From Hydrogenophaga sp. PAMC20947 (GTDB lineage: Bacteria; Pseudomonadota; Gammaproteobacteria; Burkholderiales; Burkholderiaceae_C), in the NCBI RefSeq assembly GCF_004795855.1, contig NZ_CP039252.1, positions 4,786,868-4,850,867 on the forward strand: a stretch of DNA of 64,000 bases, written 5' to 3'. The notes under the pieces were generated by a model, which saw nothing but the letters and a program-made list of their open reading frames with translations, was not told the DNA's origin and did no database searches. Position 1 is the first letter of the stretch, and every line of letters begins with the position of its first letter. A program made the position numbers and the translations under genes. Positions 1-7,038 of this stretch are shown here, piece after piece.

Positions 1-93
1 GAAGTGGAGGCCCGTCAGCCGACCATCGACCGCAACGACCCGGCCGCGTTGTACCAGGGGGGGGCGTTTGTGAAAGTATCGCCGCACGGCTGA
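1..93 (+). CDS. C-terminal end of an unidentified protein (partial)
   Basis: The first frame is open from the window edge to a TGA at 91-93 and would give a 30-residue C-terminus ending KVSPHG. The start lies outside the window and 30 residues are too few to recognise a family. It runs towards the ligase-like gene on the other strand, so the two would be convergent. No terminator hairpin is obvious in the 104 bases between them. It may simply be an open frame. Confidence 0.35.
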   Translation, partial: EVEARQPTIDRNDPAALYQGGAFVKVSPHG

Positions 94-197
94 CCAGGTT
101 GCCAGGGCCGGTGGTCTTTGCCTTGAACGGGAACAGGGGAGCGGTTAAACCGCACGCCCTCGATCCCTGCAGATAAAATTCTTCTGCTCTCCACGGC

Positions 198-1589
198 TCA
201 GGGTTTCTGTGCCTGAATCCGGCAAGCCTTGCCGCTGCGCCCCCGAGGCACTTCCAGGCCCAGCTCGCCCACCACGCGCAGCGGCGCAGCGCCTTGCTGC
301 GAGGCATAGGACTTCAACACGGCCCGCGCACGTTTCAAAGCCAGCTTGCCGTCTTCCCCTTGGTCGGGCAGGCGCAATACCAACGTGCGGTCATCGCGCT
401 GGCGAATCTGAAAATCAAATACGCCGGCGTCGTCTTCCAGTACCGTGGACAAAGCCAGGGGCAGCAAGGCCACCGAGGCGCCGGGCGACTTGCCCTGCAT
501 GCGAAGAATATCGTCGCGGCGCCCCAGCACCTCCACCCAGGGCAGCGGCGATCCGCAGGGGCAGGGCGTTTCATGCAGGGTGACTTGATCGCCCATCTCG
601 TACCGGATCAATGGCTGCACCGTGTTGGCCAGGTTGGTCAGCAGCATGGAGTGCGATGCTTCGCCCGGAGGCACCGGCTTCATCCGCTCGTCCACGGGCT
701 CCAGCAACAGCCAGTCGGTGTTGAGGTGCATGTGGCCGTGCGCGCACTCCCAGCCCATCGCCAGAAACTCTGAGGCGCCGTAGCTGTTGCGCACCTTGCA
801 GCCCAGCGCCTGCTCGATGCGCTCGCGTGCGGCACGGCTCAGCGTCTCGCCCCCGGTCCACAGCTCGCGCAGCTTCAGTTGCAACCGCCCCGCCAACACC
901 TCCTCTGCCAGCAGGCTGGCCGCTGTGGGGTAGGTGGCCAGCACCGTGGGCGCGAACGCCTGGAGCGACGCCACCAACTGGTCCAGCGGCTGCAGGATCG
1001 AAAATGAATGGATCAATGGCGCCAGCCACGGCTGCAGCTGCGGCATTCTCTGCATGGTCACAAAGCTCGCAAAATGCCCATCGGTTGCGCCCACAAAAGC
1101 CACGCGCTCGGTCAGGTACAGCGGGTCCCACAGGCGCCACGGGTTTGAACTCTGCGGGCGGCGCAGGGCTTCCAGCGCGTCGTAAACGGCCATGGTCTGC
1201 GCGTCTTGCACGAAGATGCCGGGTGATCCGCTGGTGCCTGAGCTTTCCCACACCAGGTAGCGCCCCAGATACGGCTCACCGATGTTAGAAGGATCGGCGA
1301 GCCAGGCCTGCAGCCCAGCCAGCGACAGCGCCGGGTCACACACCCAGTCGTCAAAGCGCTCCATCAACTGCTCGCGCCCCACCGGCTCAATATCCGCCAG
1401 GACGGATGCACCCTCCGGCAAACCGGCCAGACGCTCGCGGTAAAGCCTGGAACCCGAGCGCGCAGCACTCAGCAATTGGCTCAGGCGCCGCTGCTGCATC
1501 TGTGCCAGCGCTTGCGGTGTGGCGAGCTCCACTGCCCGCATTTCGGCGCAGGCGCAGGCCAATCGAAAGGGATCAAAAACGGTGCCCAT
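198..1589 (-). CDS. Phenylacetate-CoA ligase-like (PaaK/coenzyme F390 synthetase-type) adenylate-forming enzyme
   Basis: 463 aa from the chosen start. An adenylating motif is visible in the first third (SSGTSGSPGIF), followed by YGASEF and a C-terminal GRRDD hinge typical of ANL enzymes. A CPCG segment precedes the hinge, as in the PaaK/F390-synthetase group. The family activates a carboxylate with ATP, often onto CoA; the substrate here is unknown. The frame is open further upstream, but the ATG at 1589 has a strong GGAGG site 7 bases ahead and is followed by a normal N-terminus, so it is preferred. The gene stands alone, divergent from the metallo-beta-lactamase-fold gene across a 470-base gap. 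Cytoplasmic. Confidence 0.8.
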   Translation of the reverse strand: MGTVFDPFRLACACAEMRAVELATPQALAQMQQRRLSQLLSAARSGSRLYRERLAGLPEGASVLADIEPVGREQLMERFDDWVCDPALSLAGLQAWLADPSNIGEPYLGRYLVWESSGTSGSPGIFVQDAQTMAVYDALEALRRPQSSNPWRLWDPLYLTERVAFVGATDGHFASFVTMQRMPQLQPWLAPLIHSFSILQPLDQLVASLQAFAPTVLATYPTAASLLAEEVLAGRLQLKLRELWTGGETLSRAARERIEQALGCKVRNSYGASEFLAMGWECAHGHMHLNTDWLLLEPVDERMKPVPPGEASHSMLLTNLANTVQPLIRYEMGDQVTLHETPCPCGSPLPWVEVLGRRDDILRMQGKSPGASVALLPLALSTVLEDDAGVFDFQIRQRDDRTLVLRLPDQGEDGKLALKRARAVLKSYASQQGAAPLRVVGELGLEVPRGRSGKACRIQAQKP

Positions 1590-2059
1590 GCAAGCCTCCG
1601 GCGTTGGTGGGTCCCCATGGAAGCGCCCGCTTGTGGGCCAGGCACCCAGCGGGATTGGGGCAAGCCCCGCCTTCAAACCATGTTAGGCCGGCCCATGGCA
1701 GACGCATTGTCATGGATCAATGTTTGGGACGTGGGTCATCGCTCCCGCGGGTCATGTGGATGCGGCACGGCGCACCAAGGAGGCTGGTGGAGCGGGGCGC
1801 GGGTACGGTACACAGGAAAGATGGGAAAGGGCGAAGCCGGAACCCAAAACACCGGGATCCCAAGGGCGCTGCGGCCTTGCTTACCGGGGTTGTGCCGCGC
1901 TGTTTTTCGGTCTGCTGGCCAGGGGCTCGAGCCGTGGACCTTGCAAAACCCCTGCAAGTCAATGGTTTTCCTCATTGCGTAGACTGATCAGTCTAATTTG
2001 TGACGACCCGGTTCAATATTCATTGTTTGCTCCTTTTTCAACCAACGAGATACAACCCC
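1590..2059. other. Divergent intergenic region with one palindrome
   Basis: 470 bases between the ligase-like gene (minus) and the MBL-fold gene (plus). Several frames are open by virtue of high GC, but none has a ribosome-binding site or a recognisable product. The only clear element is the 16-base perfect palindrome at 1980-1995. Confidence 0.6.
1980..1995. promoter_or_regulatory. Perfect 16-bp palindrome, probable TetR-family operator
   Basis: TAGACTGATCAGTCTA is its own reverse complement over all 16 bases. Its form (TAGAC-N6-GTCTA) is like many TetR/AcrR-family operators. It sits 65 bases ahead of the start of the exported MBL-fold protein, where a core promoter would be expected. No TetR gene is present nearby in the window, so the regulator, if any, is encoded elsewhere. 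Confidence 0.6.
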
Positions 2060-3031
2060 ATGCGCATTTCCGCTCTGCTTCCCCTGGTTCTCGCGGCCAG
2101 CTTTGGCCTCGCCAACGCCCAGACCCCTGCCTCGCCAAACGTGAAAGTCACGCCCTTGGGCAGCCACAGCGGTGAGTTTTGCCCGCTCGACCGCGCCCTG
2201 GTGTTTGAAGACCCAGACGGCACCCGCATCTTGTACGACGCTGGCCGCACTGTGCGTGGCCCTGAAGACAGCCGCCTCGGCAAAATCGATGCGGTGCTGC
2301 TGAGCCACGTGCACGGCGACCACCTGGGTGACCGCATCCAGCCGTCAGAAAATGCGGGCAGCTGTGGCAAGCCCGATTTCTCCAAAGTGATCGCGCCCGG
2401 GTCCAACACCGTCAATATCGCTGTGGGCAAAAAGTCCAAGCTGATCGTCGGCGGCGAAATGGGCAAGTACTTCTCGCTCAAGGTGAAAGAGGCGGGCGGA
2501 GATCCGGCCCAGGTGCAATTGGTGCGTTTTGGCGCCACCAGCAAGGTCGGCGGCGTGACCATCGCCAGCGTGCCTGCGGTGCACTCCAACGGACTCGACC
2601 CCGCCTTCCTGCACAAAGACCACGCCGACGCGCTGGAAGCCAACGGCCTCACCGCCTACATGGGCCCACCCGGCGGCTATGTGCTCACCTTCAGCAACGG
2701 GCTGGTGGTCTATTTGTCGGGCGACACGGGCGTGACGGCCGAGCAAGACGTGGTGGTGCGCCGCATGTACAAAGCAGGGCTGGTGGTGCTCAACATCGGC
2801 GGTACGTTCACCACCGGTCCGGTGGAAGCCGCCTACGTGATCAATGAACTGGTCAAGCCGCAGGCCGTGATCGCCTCACACGCGAATGAGCCAGCCACCG
2901 AAGGCGGCAAGCTGCGCGCTGGCACCAAGACCGAAGCCTTCATCAAAGCCACTACCGTGCCGGTGCACCTGCCCCTGAGCGGCCGCACCATGAAATTTGG
3001 TTCCAGCGGCGCCTGCGCAGCCGGCTGCTAG
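2060..3031 (+). CDS. Exported metallo-beta-lactamase-fold hydrolase
   Basis: 323 aa. Residues 1-20 form a signal peptide (MRISALLPLVLAASFGLANA, then QTP), so the protein is periplasmic. The zinc-binding signature HVHGDHLGD follows, with further MBL-fold elements downstream: a His near SVPAVHS, GDTG, and SHANEP near the C-terminus. Family members hydrolyse esters, lactones or phosphodiesters; the substrate cannot be read from sequence. An upstream in-frame start at 2000 would bury the signal peptide, so the ATG at 2060 is chosen although its ribosome site is weak. A palindromic operator lies just upstream. A fragment homologous to its C-terminus is repeated at 3832-3936. Confidence 0.85.
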   Translation: MRISALLPLVLAASFGLANAQTPASPNVKVTPLGSHSGEFCPLDRALVFEDPDGTRILYDAGRTVRGPEDSRLGKIDAVLLSHVHGDHLGDRIQPSENAGSCGKPDFSKVIAPGSNTVNIAVGKKSKLIVGGEMGKYFSLKVKEAGGDPAQVQLVRFGATSKVGGVTIASVPAVHSNGLDPAFLHKDHADALEANGLTAYMGPPGGYVLTFSNGLVVYLSGDTGVTAEQDVVVRRMYKAGLVVLNIGGTFTTGPVEAAYVINELVKPQAVIASHANEPATEGGKLRAGTKTEAFIKATTVPVHLPLSGRTMKFGSSGACAAGC

Positions 3032-3412
3032 GAGCCTGCGGGGCAGAAAGCGTCGAAGCGAAAAGTGGCCCCAGCGAGGGCAGCTTTCGCCAGGTTTGCA
3101 GCCCGATAGGACGGCTATGGGGCAAAAAGGCGGTGGAAAATGGACCGCTGCGGCCACTTTTCAGCCGACGATCCTTTTGCCGCGCAGACGCCTCGGCCTG
3201 ACGCTTCCCATGCCGTCCGGCTCAGGCGCAAAGTTGGTCGGCCTCTGGGCGCAGAGCGAATGGCTGCGCCGAGATGCACTGGCGGCGTGCCGTTGGTACC
3301 CCGCTCGAGTGATGGGATGGCCTGTCCCGCTGGATTGCGCCTCTCTCACGCTTTGAACCGATCTTGCCGATCTTGGCTGGCCGGAAAATAATCGCTGCAC
3401 CCACCAACTGGC
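3032..3412. other. Gene-free stretch
   Basis: 381 bases between the MBL-fold gene and a small minus-strand gene. Short open frames exist on both strands, but none has a start with a ribosome site or a recognisable sequence. No hairpin followed by a T-run was seen. Confidence 0.5.
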
Positions 3413-3703
3413 TTACAAGTTGAGCGTATAAATCGCGGTCGAAGCACGTACCTCTGCGCTGTGTCCAGAGAGATTTTTGTCCCAGTCTGCGCCCGCAGCG
3501 CCAATGATCGGTGTGAGGCCCCTCAGCATCGAAGTCACCTCTTCTGTGTTGGCGTCGAGTTCTGCCAGGAGCTCTCGATTTGTGTCCAAAAGCTTCGCGG
3601 CCGGGCCTTCGGGCGCGGGTATCACGATCAAATATTTGGTGACCCTTCGATGTACTGCTTGTACATGGGGCTCCGGAACGCCACCACCAAAAACTTGGCT
3701 CAT
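3413..3703 (-). CDS. Small hypothetical protein, 96 aa
   Basis: I do not recognise the family. The ATG at 3703 has a GGAGG site 8-9 bases ahead, which supports it as a real gene. The product is soluble and lacks a signal peptide. It contains a hydrophobic strand KYLIVIPAPEG near residue 23, then an acidic helix (residues about 40-60, rich in L, E, D). It could be a small alpha/beta barrel-type protein, possibly YCII-like, but this is a guess. The surrounding DNA is worn, with an MBL remnant next to it, so decay of this gene is also possible. Confidence 0.55.
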   Translation of the reverse strand: MSQVFGGGVPEPHVQAVHRRVTKYLIVIPAPEGPAAKLLDTNRELLAELDANTEEVTSMLRGLTPIIGAAGADWDKNLSGHSAEVRASTAIYTLNL

Positions 3704-3831
3704 CGCCTGCCTCCGATCGATAGTAAATCTGAAAATATCACTGTCATTTTGCGCTTCAATCTGTGTCGGCGGGCAGCTGATCGCGCGGCTATTTCGACGG
3801 CTGGCGGTCGCGACGCATCTCCGGTCTAACG

Positions 3832-3936
3832 CTCAACGCAGGCGGCACCTTCACCACCAGCGCTGTGGACGGGGCCAACATGATCAACGAGTTGGTTAAG
3901 CCCCAGGCCGTAGAGCGAATGCTTATGCCGAAATGA
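3832..3936 (+). pseudogene. C-terminal fragment of a second MBL-fold protein
   Basis: Frame from 3832 reads LNAGGTFTTSAVDGANMIN, then ELVKPQAV, and stops with TGA at 3934-3936. It aligns without gaps to the MBL-fold protein around 2790-2870 (LNIGGTFTTGPVEAAYVIN, ELVKPQAV), after which the two diverge. No upstream MBL core (no HxHxDH) is present in the preceding DNA. This is therefore the leftover of a paralogue or of a duplicated, then deleted, gene. Confidence 0.75.
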
Positions 3937-4234
3937 TCTCGTTCGTGGTGTTGTCGACCACCACCGGGCACTCGAGGTAGGTGACGGATGGCTCTGAGCC
4001 GTATTTCCCGCGCACGAAGGCTCGCCATTCAGGCGTGTACACCTGCTCTGCTTGCGCCCGAGATTCCCACAGGTAGATGCCGCCTGCCTTGGCGCCGTCT
4101 TCTGACAGGTAGTAGTACTTGCGAATGAGGCCTGGCATGCCCTGGTATTTGGGCGCCGTGCTGAGGAACGTCTCCCGCGCTTCGGCGACGGTGATGGGCT
4201 TGGGCAGCTTGAATTCGACAAAGGCTGTGATCAT
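3923..4234 (-). CDS. YdhR-like putative monooxygenase (dimeric alpha/beta barrel)
   Basis: 103 aa. The sequence pattern ITAFVEFKLPKPIT...APKYQGMPGLIRKYYYLSEDG...GGIYLWESRAQAEQVY matches the YdhR-type group of small ferredoxin-like monooxygenase-fold proteins. Members are soluble dimers of about 100 residues; activity is usually unknown. AGGAG lies 6-7 bases ahead of the ATG at 4234. The C-terminal end overlaps the MBL remnant on the other strand by a few bases. No partner gene is adjacent. Confidence 0.8.
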   Translation of the reverse strand: MITAFVEFKLPKPITVAEARETFLSTAPKYQGMPGLIRKYYYLSEDGAKAGGIYLWESRAQAEQVYTPEWRAFVRGKYGSEPSVTYLECPVVVDNTTNEIISA

Positions 4235-5054
4235 GCGGTTCTCCTGGCGATGGAAGGGGGCGTTTGGTGCTGCACCATGTTAATGGTCGTTGGCCAGCGA
4301 CGCCAAGCGGACTGCTTGATGGATTGTTCCCACGAAGGAAACAAGGCAAGACTTGACCTTGACGTTGTGAACCTGAAGATGCTTGGTGTTGGCTGCGGGT
4401 CGGTGGCCGCTTTCTCCCGAGCCGTTGAACGCGCGACAGGTTTACCGCCTGCCCGCTGCCGGGCGGATACACCGCCGAATCGGCATGAAGTCGATGCGCC
4501 GCCATGACCATTGACCGTCGCCCGCCTAAAGAGCACTCACAGAGAGAATTCATGCCCGATCGTCGGTGGCGCGTGGCCGGAGAGCTTCTCACCGTTGTAG
4601 AAAGATTCGCTCCCCGCAGTCGCTGCCATGGCAGCCGTGCTGGGTGTTGGTCAGTGCGACAAAGCACTCACGAATCATCGAGGTTGAAGGAGGTTCTGAA
4701 ATCCCAATGGAAGCGCCAGGCGCTGGGCGCAGCAGATCCGGTACTGTCTGCAAACGGTCAGGTCCGGCGGTTCGAGCGCTGGGAAGTGGGTGCTACCGAT
4801 GGCTGGTTGCGAGGGTACAGCTGCCATCGGAAGAGGATGCTGGTCCAGGAAGGCGGGGGAAGCCCACTTCGCACGAGCCAACTGTGCTCCGACGGCCCCA
4901 GCGCTGAGAAAAAATGCACCGGCAACACCGCATATTCCGGTGTTGTAACTGTGGGGGAACTCCTACCACTCATTGTGGGCCTTCACCCATTTGATTTAGA
5001 TCAATTCGGTAACACACTGAAGTCGCGGGTGGATCCGCTAAACAGGAGTGAGTG
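4235..5054. other. Long gene-free region upstream of the PepSY gene
   Basis: 820 bases. One plus-strand frame (4504-5055) stays open but has no ribosome-binding site, an erratic composition and no recognisable product. The clear element is the FNR-type box at 4991-5004. Confidence 0.5.
4991..5004. promoter_or_regulatory. Perfect FNR/ANR-type box
   Basis: TTGATTTAGATCAA matches the FNR/CRP-family anaerobic consensus TTGAT-N4-ATCAA at all ten defined positions. It is centred about 57 bases ahead of the ATG at 5055. A class II position (near -41.5) would fit a transcription start about 15 bases before that ATG. This predicts oxygen-limited expression of the PepSY and cytochrome b genes. Confidence 0.75.
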
Positions 5055-5354
5055 ATGTCTACTTTGAACACAATAAGTCGCCCCGCTTTCGGTCTGCTTG
5101 CTCTGGGTCTTTGGGCTACTGGGTCCGCGGTGGCCGGACCGAAATGCACGGATGAACCCGAGTCCAAGTGGCTTAGCGCCGAGCAGATGACCAAAAAATT
5201 CACCGACATGGGGTACACCGACAGCGTCAAGAAGCTGCACGTCTCAAAAGGAAAGTGCTGGGAAATCTACGGCACCGACAAGGAGGGCAAGAAGGTTGAG
5301 ATCTACTTCCATCCCATCACCGGTGAGATCATGGAGAAGAACGTCAAGGAATGA
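5055..5354 (+). CDS. Small exported PepSY-type protein
   Basis: 99 aa. The N-terminal 26 or so residues form a signal peptide ending near SAVAGP. The mature part has the PepSY pattern (AEQMTKKFTDMGY...VKKLHVSKGKCWEIYGTDKEGKKVEIYFHPITGEI). Mature Cys residues lie near GPKC and GKCW and could form a disulfide. AGGAG lies 6 bases before this ATG; the GTG one codon earlier is too close. It is followed by a cytochrome b gene 111 bases on. Exported PepSY proteins of this size often accompany membrane b-type cytochromes, so a joint role in electron transfer is inferred. A perfect FNR box precedes it. Confidence 0.8.
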   Translation: MSTLNTISRPAFGLLALGLWATGSAVAGPKCTDEPESKWLSAEQMTKKFTDMGYTDSVKKLHVSKGKCWEIYGTDKEGKKVEIYFHPITGEIMEKNVKE

Positions 5355-5465
5355 ACGAGAGCGGTGGCTGGCGCGCGTACCTCCCCTCGGGGAATACGCG
5401 CCGCCGCCGGTCCGCATTGCCGGGCGCGGGTGTACCCGCAAGTGTTCTACGAACAGGGGACTGTC

Positions 5466-6062
5466 ATGGCGAGCAACAAGCGCGTTCGGGTCTGGGATCT
5501 GTTTGTCCGACTGTTTCACTGGGGGCTCGTGGCGATGTTCGCGACGGCCTACTTCTCGACCATTGGCGAACAATGGGTGCACAACGCCTCGGGCTATGCA
5601 GCGCTGGCCTTGGTCGGGGCTCGTCTGGTCTGGGGCTTCATCGGGTCGCGCCACGCGCGCTTCGCTGATTTCGTGCGGGGTCCAGCCGATTGCTTGCGAT
5701 ACGCCAAAGCAGCGCTGCACGGGAGCGAGCCCCGTTACCTGGGACACAACCCCGCCGGCGGTTTGATGATTTTGCTTTTGCTCGGCATGGTCGGCGGCAT
5801 TGGGGTGACAGGTTGGATGTTGACCCTTGACGCCTATTGGGGCAGCGAGAAAGTCGAAGGCCTGCACGTCGTGTTGGTCAACATCACCCTGGTGGCCATT
5901 CCGATTCACATTGCCGCAGCGATTTACGAAAGCTGGAAGCACCGCGAGAACCTGGTCTGGTCAATGGTGGTCGGCACGAAGCGCGAAGCCGATCTGGCCG
6001 ATTCGCAGCACGTCGCAGAGGGTGGCGAGGGGCGAACGATCGCAGGCGTCGACCCGGTGTGA
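5466..6062 (+). CDS. Membrane cytochrome b (b561/Ni-Fe hydrogenase b-type fold)
   Basis: 198 aa with about four membrane segments. The opening KRVRVWDLFVRLFHWGL is the classic first haem-helix motif, and GLHVVLVNITLVAIPIHIAAAIYESWKHRENLVWSMVVGTKR is the last haem helix with paired His residues. The family carries two haems b in the inner membrane and passes electrons between quinones and partner proteins. GGGGA precedes the ATG at 5466. The frame is open upstream, but that part is unlike the family. It is downstream of the PepSY gene and probably co-transcribed from the FNR-controlled promoter. Its partner might be a c-type cytochrome or the PepSY protein; this is inferred. Confidence 0.85.
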   Translation: MASNKRVRVWDLFVRLFHWGLVAMFATAYFSTIGEQWVHNASGYAALALVGARLVWGFIGSRHARFADFVRGPADCLRYAKAALHGSEPRYLGHNPAGGLMILLLLGMVGGIGVTGWMLTLDAYWGSEKVEGLHVVLVNITLVAIPIHIAAAIYESWKHRENLVWSMVVGTKREADLADSQHVAEGGEGRTIAGVDPV

Positions 6063-6276
6063 TGAAGCGCCTCGCGCGACGAGAGCCACGCAGCATTCCA
6101 TGCATTTGACAACACTTTGACCTGGATTCTGGGTCACGACAGAGAGGCCGGTAGACCTGCGGCATCGGTGCTGGCCTGCCTTTGCGTAGCGCGACGCGGC
6201 GTGCCATGGGTTCGGGCAACGGTACGTGATTCGGCGGCTGTGTGCTGACGCAGGGCACGCGGTGGCGGTCGTCTGC

Positions 6277-6294
6277 GAGAGCGGTCGTTCGGTC
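6277..6294 (+). repeat. 18-bp repeat, copy 1
   Basis: GAGAGCGGTCGTTCGGTC occurs here and, identically and in the same orientation, at 10540-10557. Both copies lie in gene-poor, decayed DNA, each preceded by a similar GGCGGTC-rich stretch, so the homology may extend imperfectly beyond the 18 bases. Confidence 0.7.
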
Positions 6295-6399
6295 TGGCGC
6301 TACTTCGGGCGTCGGCTTCCTGGCACGACCGCGAACTGGTTGTGCCGGCCAGAAGCGGGTGCTCCCTGAACTTTCGCGACTGTCAGTTTCTGCCAGCCA

Positions 6400-6720
6400 G
6401 CAAGCGCTGCCCAGGCTTTGAAACTGATCAGCTGCAGACATGGGCTGACCACAGAGGCCATGCAACTGCCCCTTCTTCACCATGTGCATGGTCTTGATGT
6501 CGGTGATCAGTTTCTGCGCACCCAAGAATGACTGAACTCCCAGCACCGGATCCGTGATGCGTTTCATGACCCGGGGGCCTGCTTCACGGGGTTGATCAGG
6601 TGCTTGTACTGGCGCGGCTCAATATCAAGACAGGCGCCAGCATGGACGCTGCGAATGGCCGCCATGCTTGCACCGTTCTTGTGGCGATGTCGACGTTAGC
6701 TGGCGCAACGATCTCCTTAC
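6400..6720 (-). pseudogene. IS6-family transposase remnant (C-terminal part, frameshifted)
   Basis: On the minus strand, 6680 downwards reads KNGASMAAIRSVHAG and then DIEPRQYKHLINPVKQ. A different frame continues with MKRITDPVLGVQSF, IKTMHMVKKGQL and AADQFQSL. These segments follow in order the C-terminal half of IS6/IS26-type DDE transposases (DK-GA--AAI, DIEIRQ-KYLNN-VEQDH, KR--RPMLGFKSF, MHM--KGQ). At least one frameshift separates them, the DDE core is incomplete and there is no start, so it is inactive. Clear terminal inverted repeats were not found. Confidence 0.75.
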
Positions 6721-6912
6721 CGGCTTGAAGCGAAGGTGGAGGCGGTGAACGATGAGGCCAATCATGAGGCGCAGCGAACTTGTCGAACGCTCCAACAGAT
6801 GACAGCGCTTTCTCTGGGCGGCCGCGCCTTGCACGAAGGCGGGTTTGTCGGTGTCATTGAGAACTTCTTTCTGGCACCTGTTGAAGGGCTCGCACATCGC
6901 GCATCTTGCATT

Positions 6913-6947
6913 GCCACGCCACGCCACGCCACGCCACGCCGCGCCGC
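6913..6947 (+). repeat. Pentanucleotide tandem repeat, 7 units
   Basis: Five units of GCCAC followed by two of GCCGC, with no gaps. The run lies in non-coding DNA 90 bases downstream of the prc stop codon. A tract of this kind can change length by slippage. Confidence 0.85.
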
Positions 6948-7038
6948 GCAAGCCCATGCGGCGGACTTGGGAACTCGGCGAAAGATTCACGGTCGCCATG
7001 GTGGGCATTGGCTTGATGGGGCGAGCCCATAGCCCAAC

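Larger units (their letters stand above)
6063..7038. other. Decayed mobile-element region between the cytochrome b and prc genes
   Basis: 976 bases without an intact gene. It contains an 18-base repeat (6277-6294) shared with 10540-10557, an IS6-type transposase remnant on the minus strand (about 6400-6720) and a run of seven GCCAC/GCCGC pentamers (6913-6947). Confidence 0.6.

Noticed and set aside
1800-1975. Stretch with short G/C-rich complementary segments, considered as a tRNA or attachment-site remnant
   Set aside because: No cloverleaf, no T-loop consensus with matching acceptor arm, and no integrase gene nearby.
4504-5055. Open plus-strand frame of 183 codons ahead of the PepSY gene
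   Set aside because: No ribosome-binding site, no recognisable motif, and it runs through the FNR box and promoter of the next gene; length is expected by chance at this GC content.
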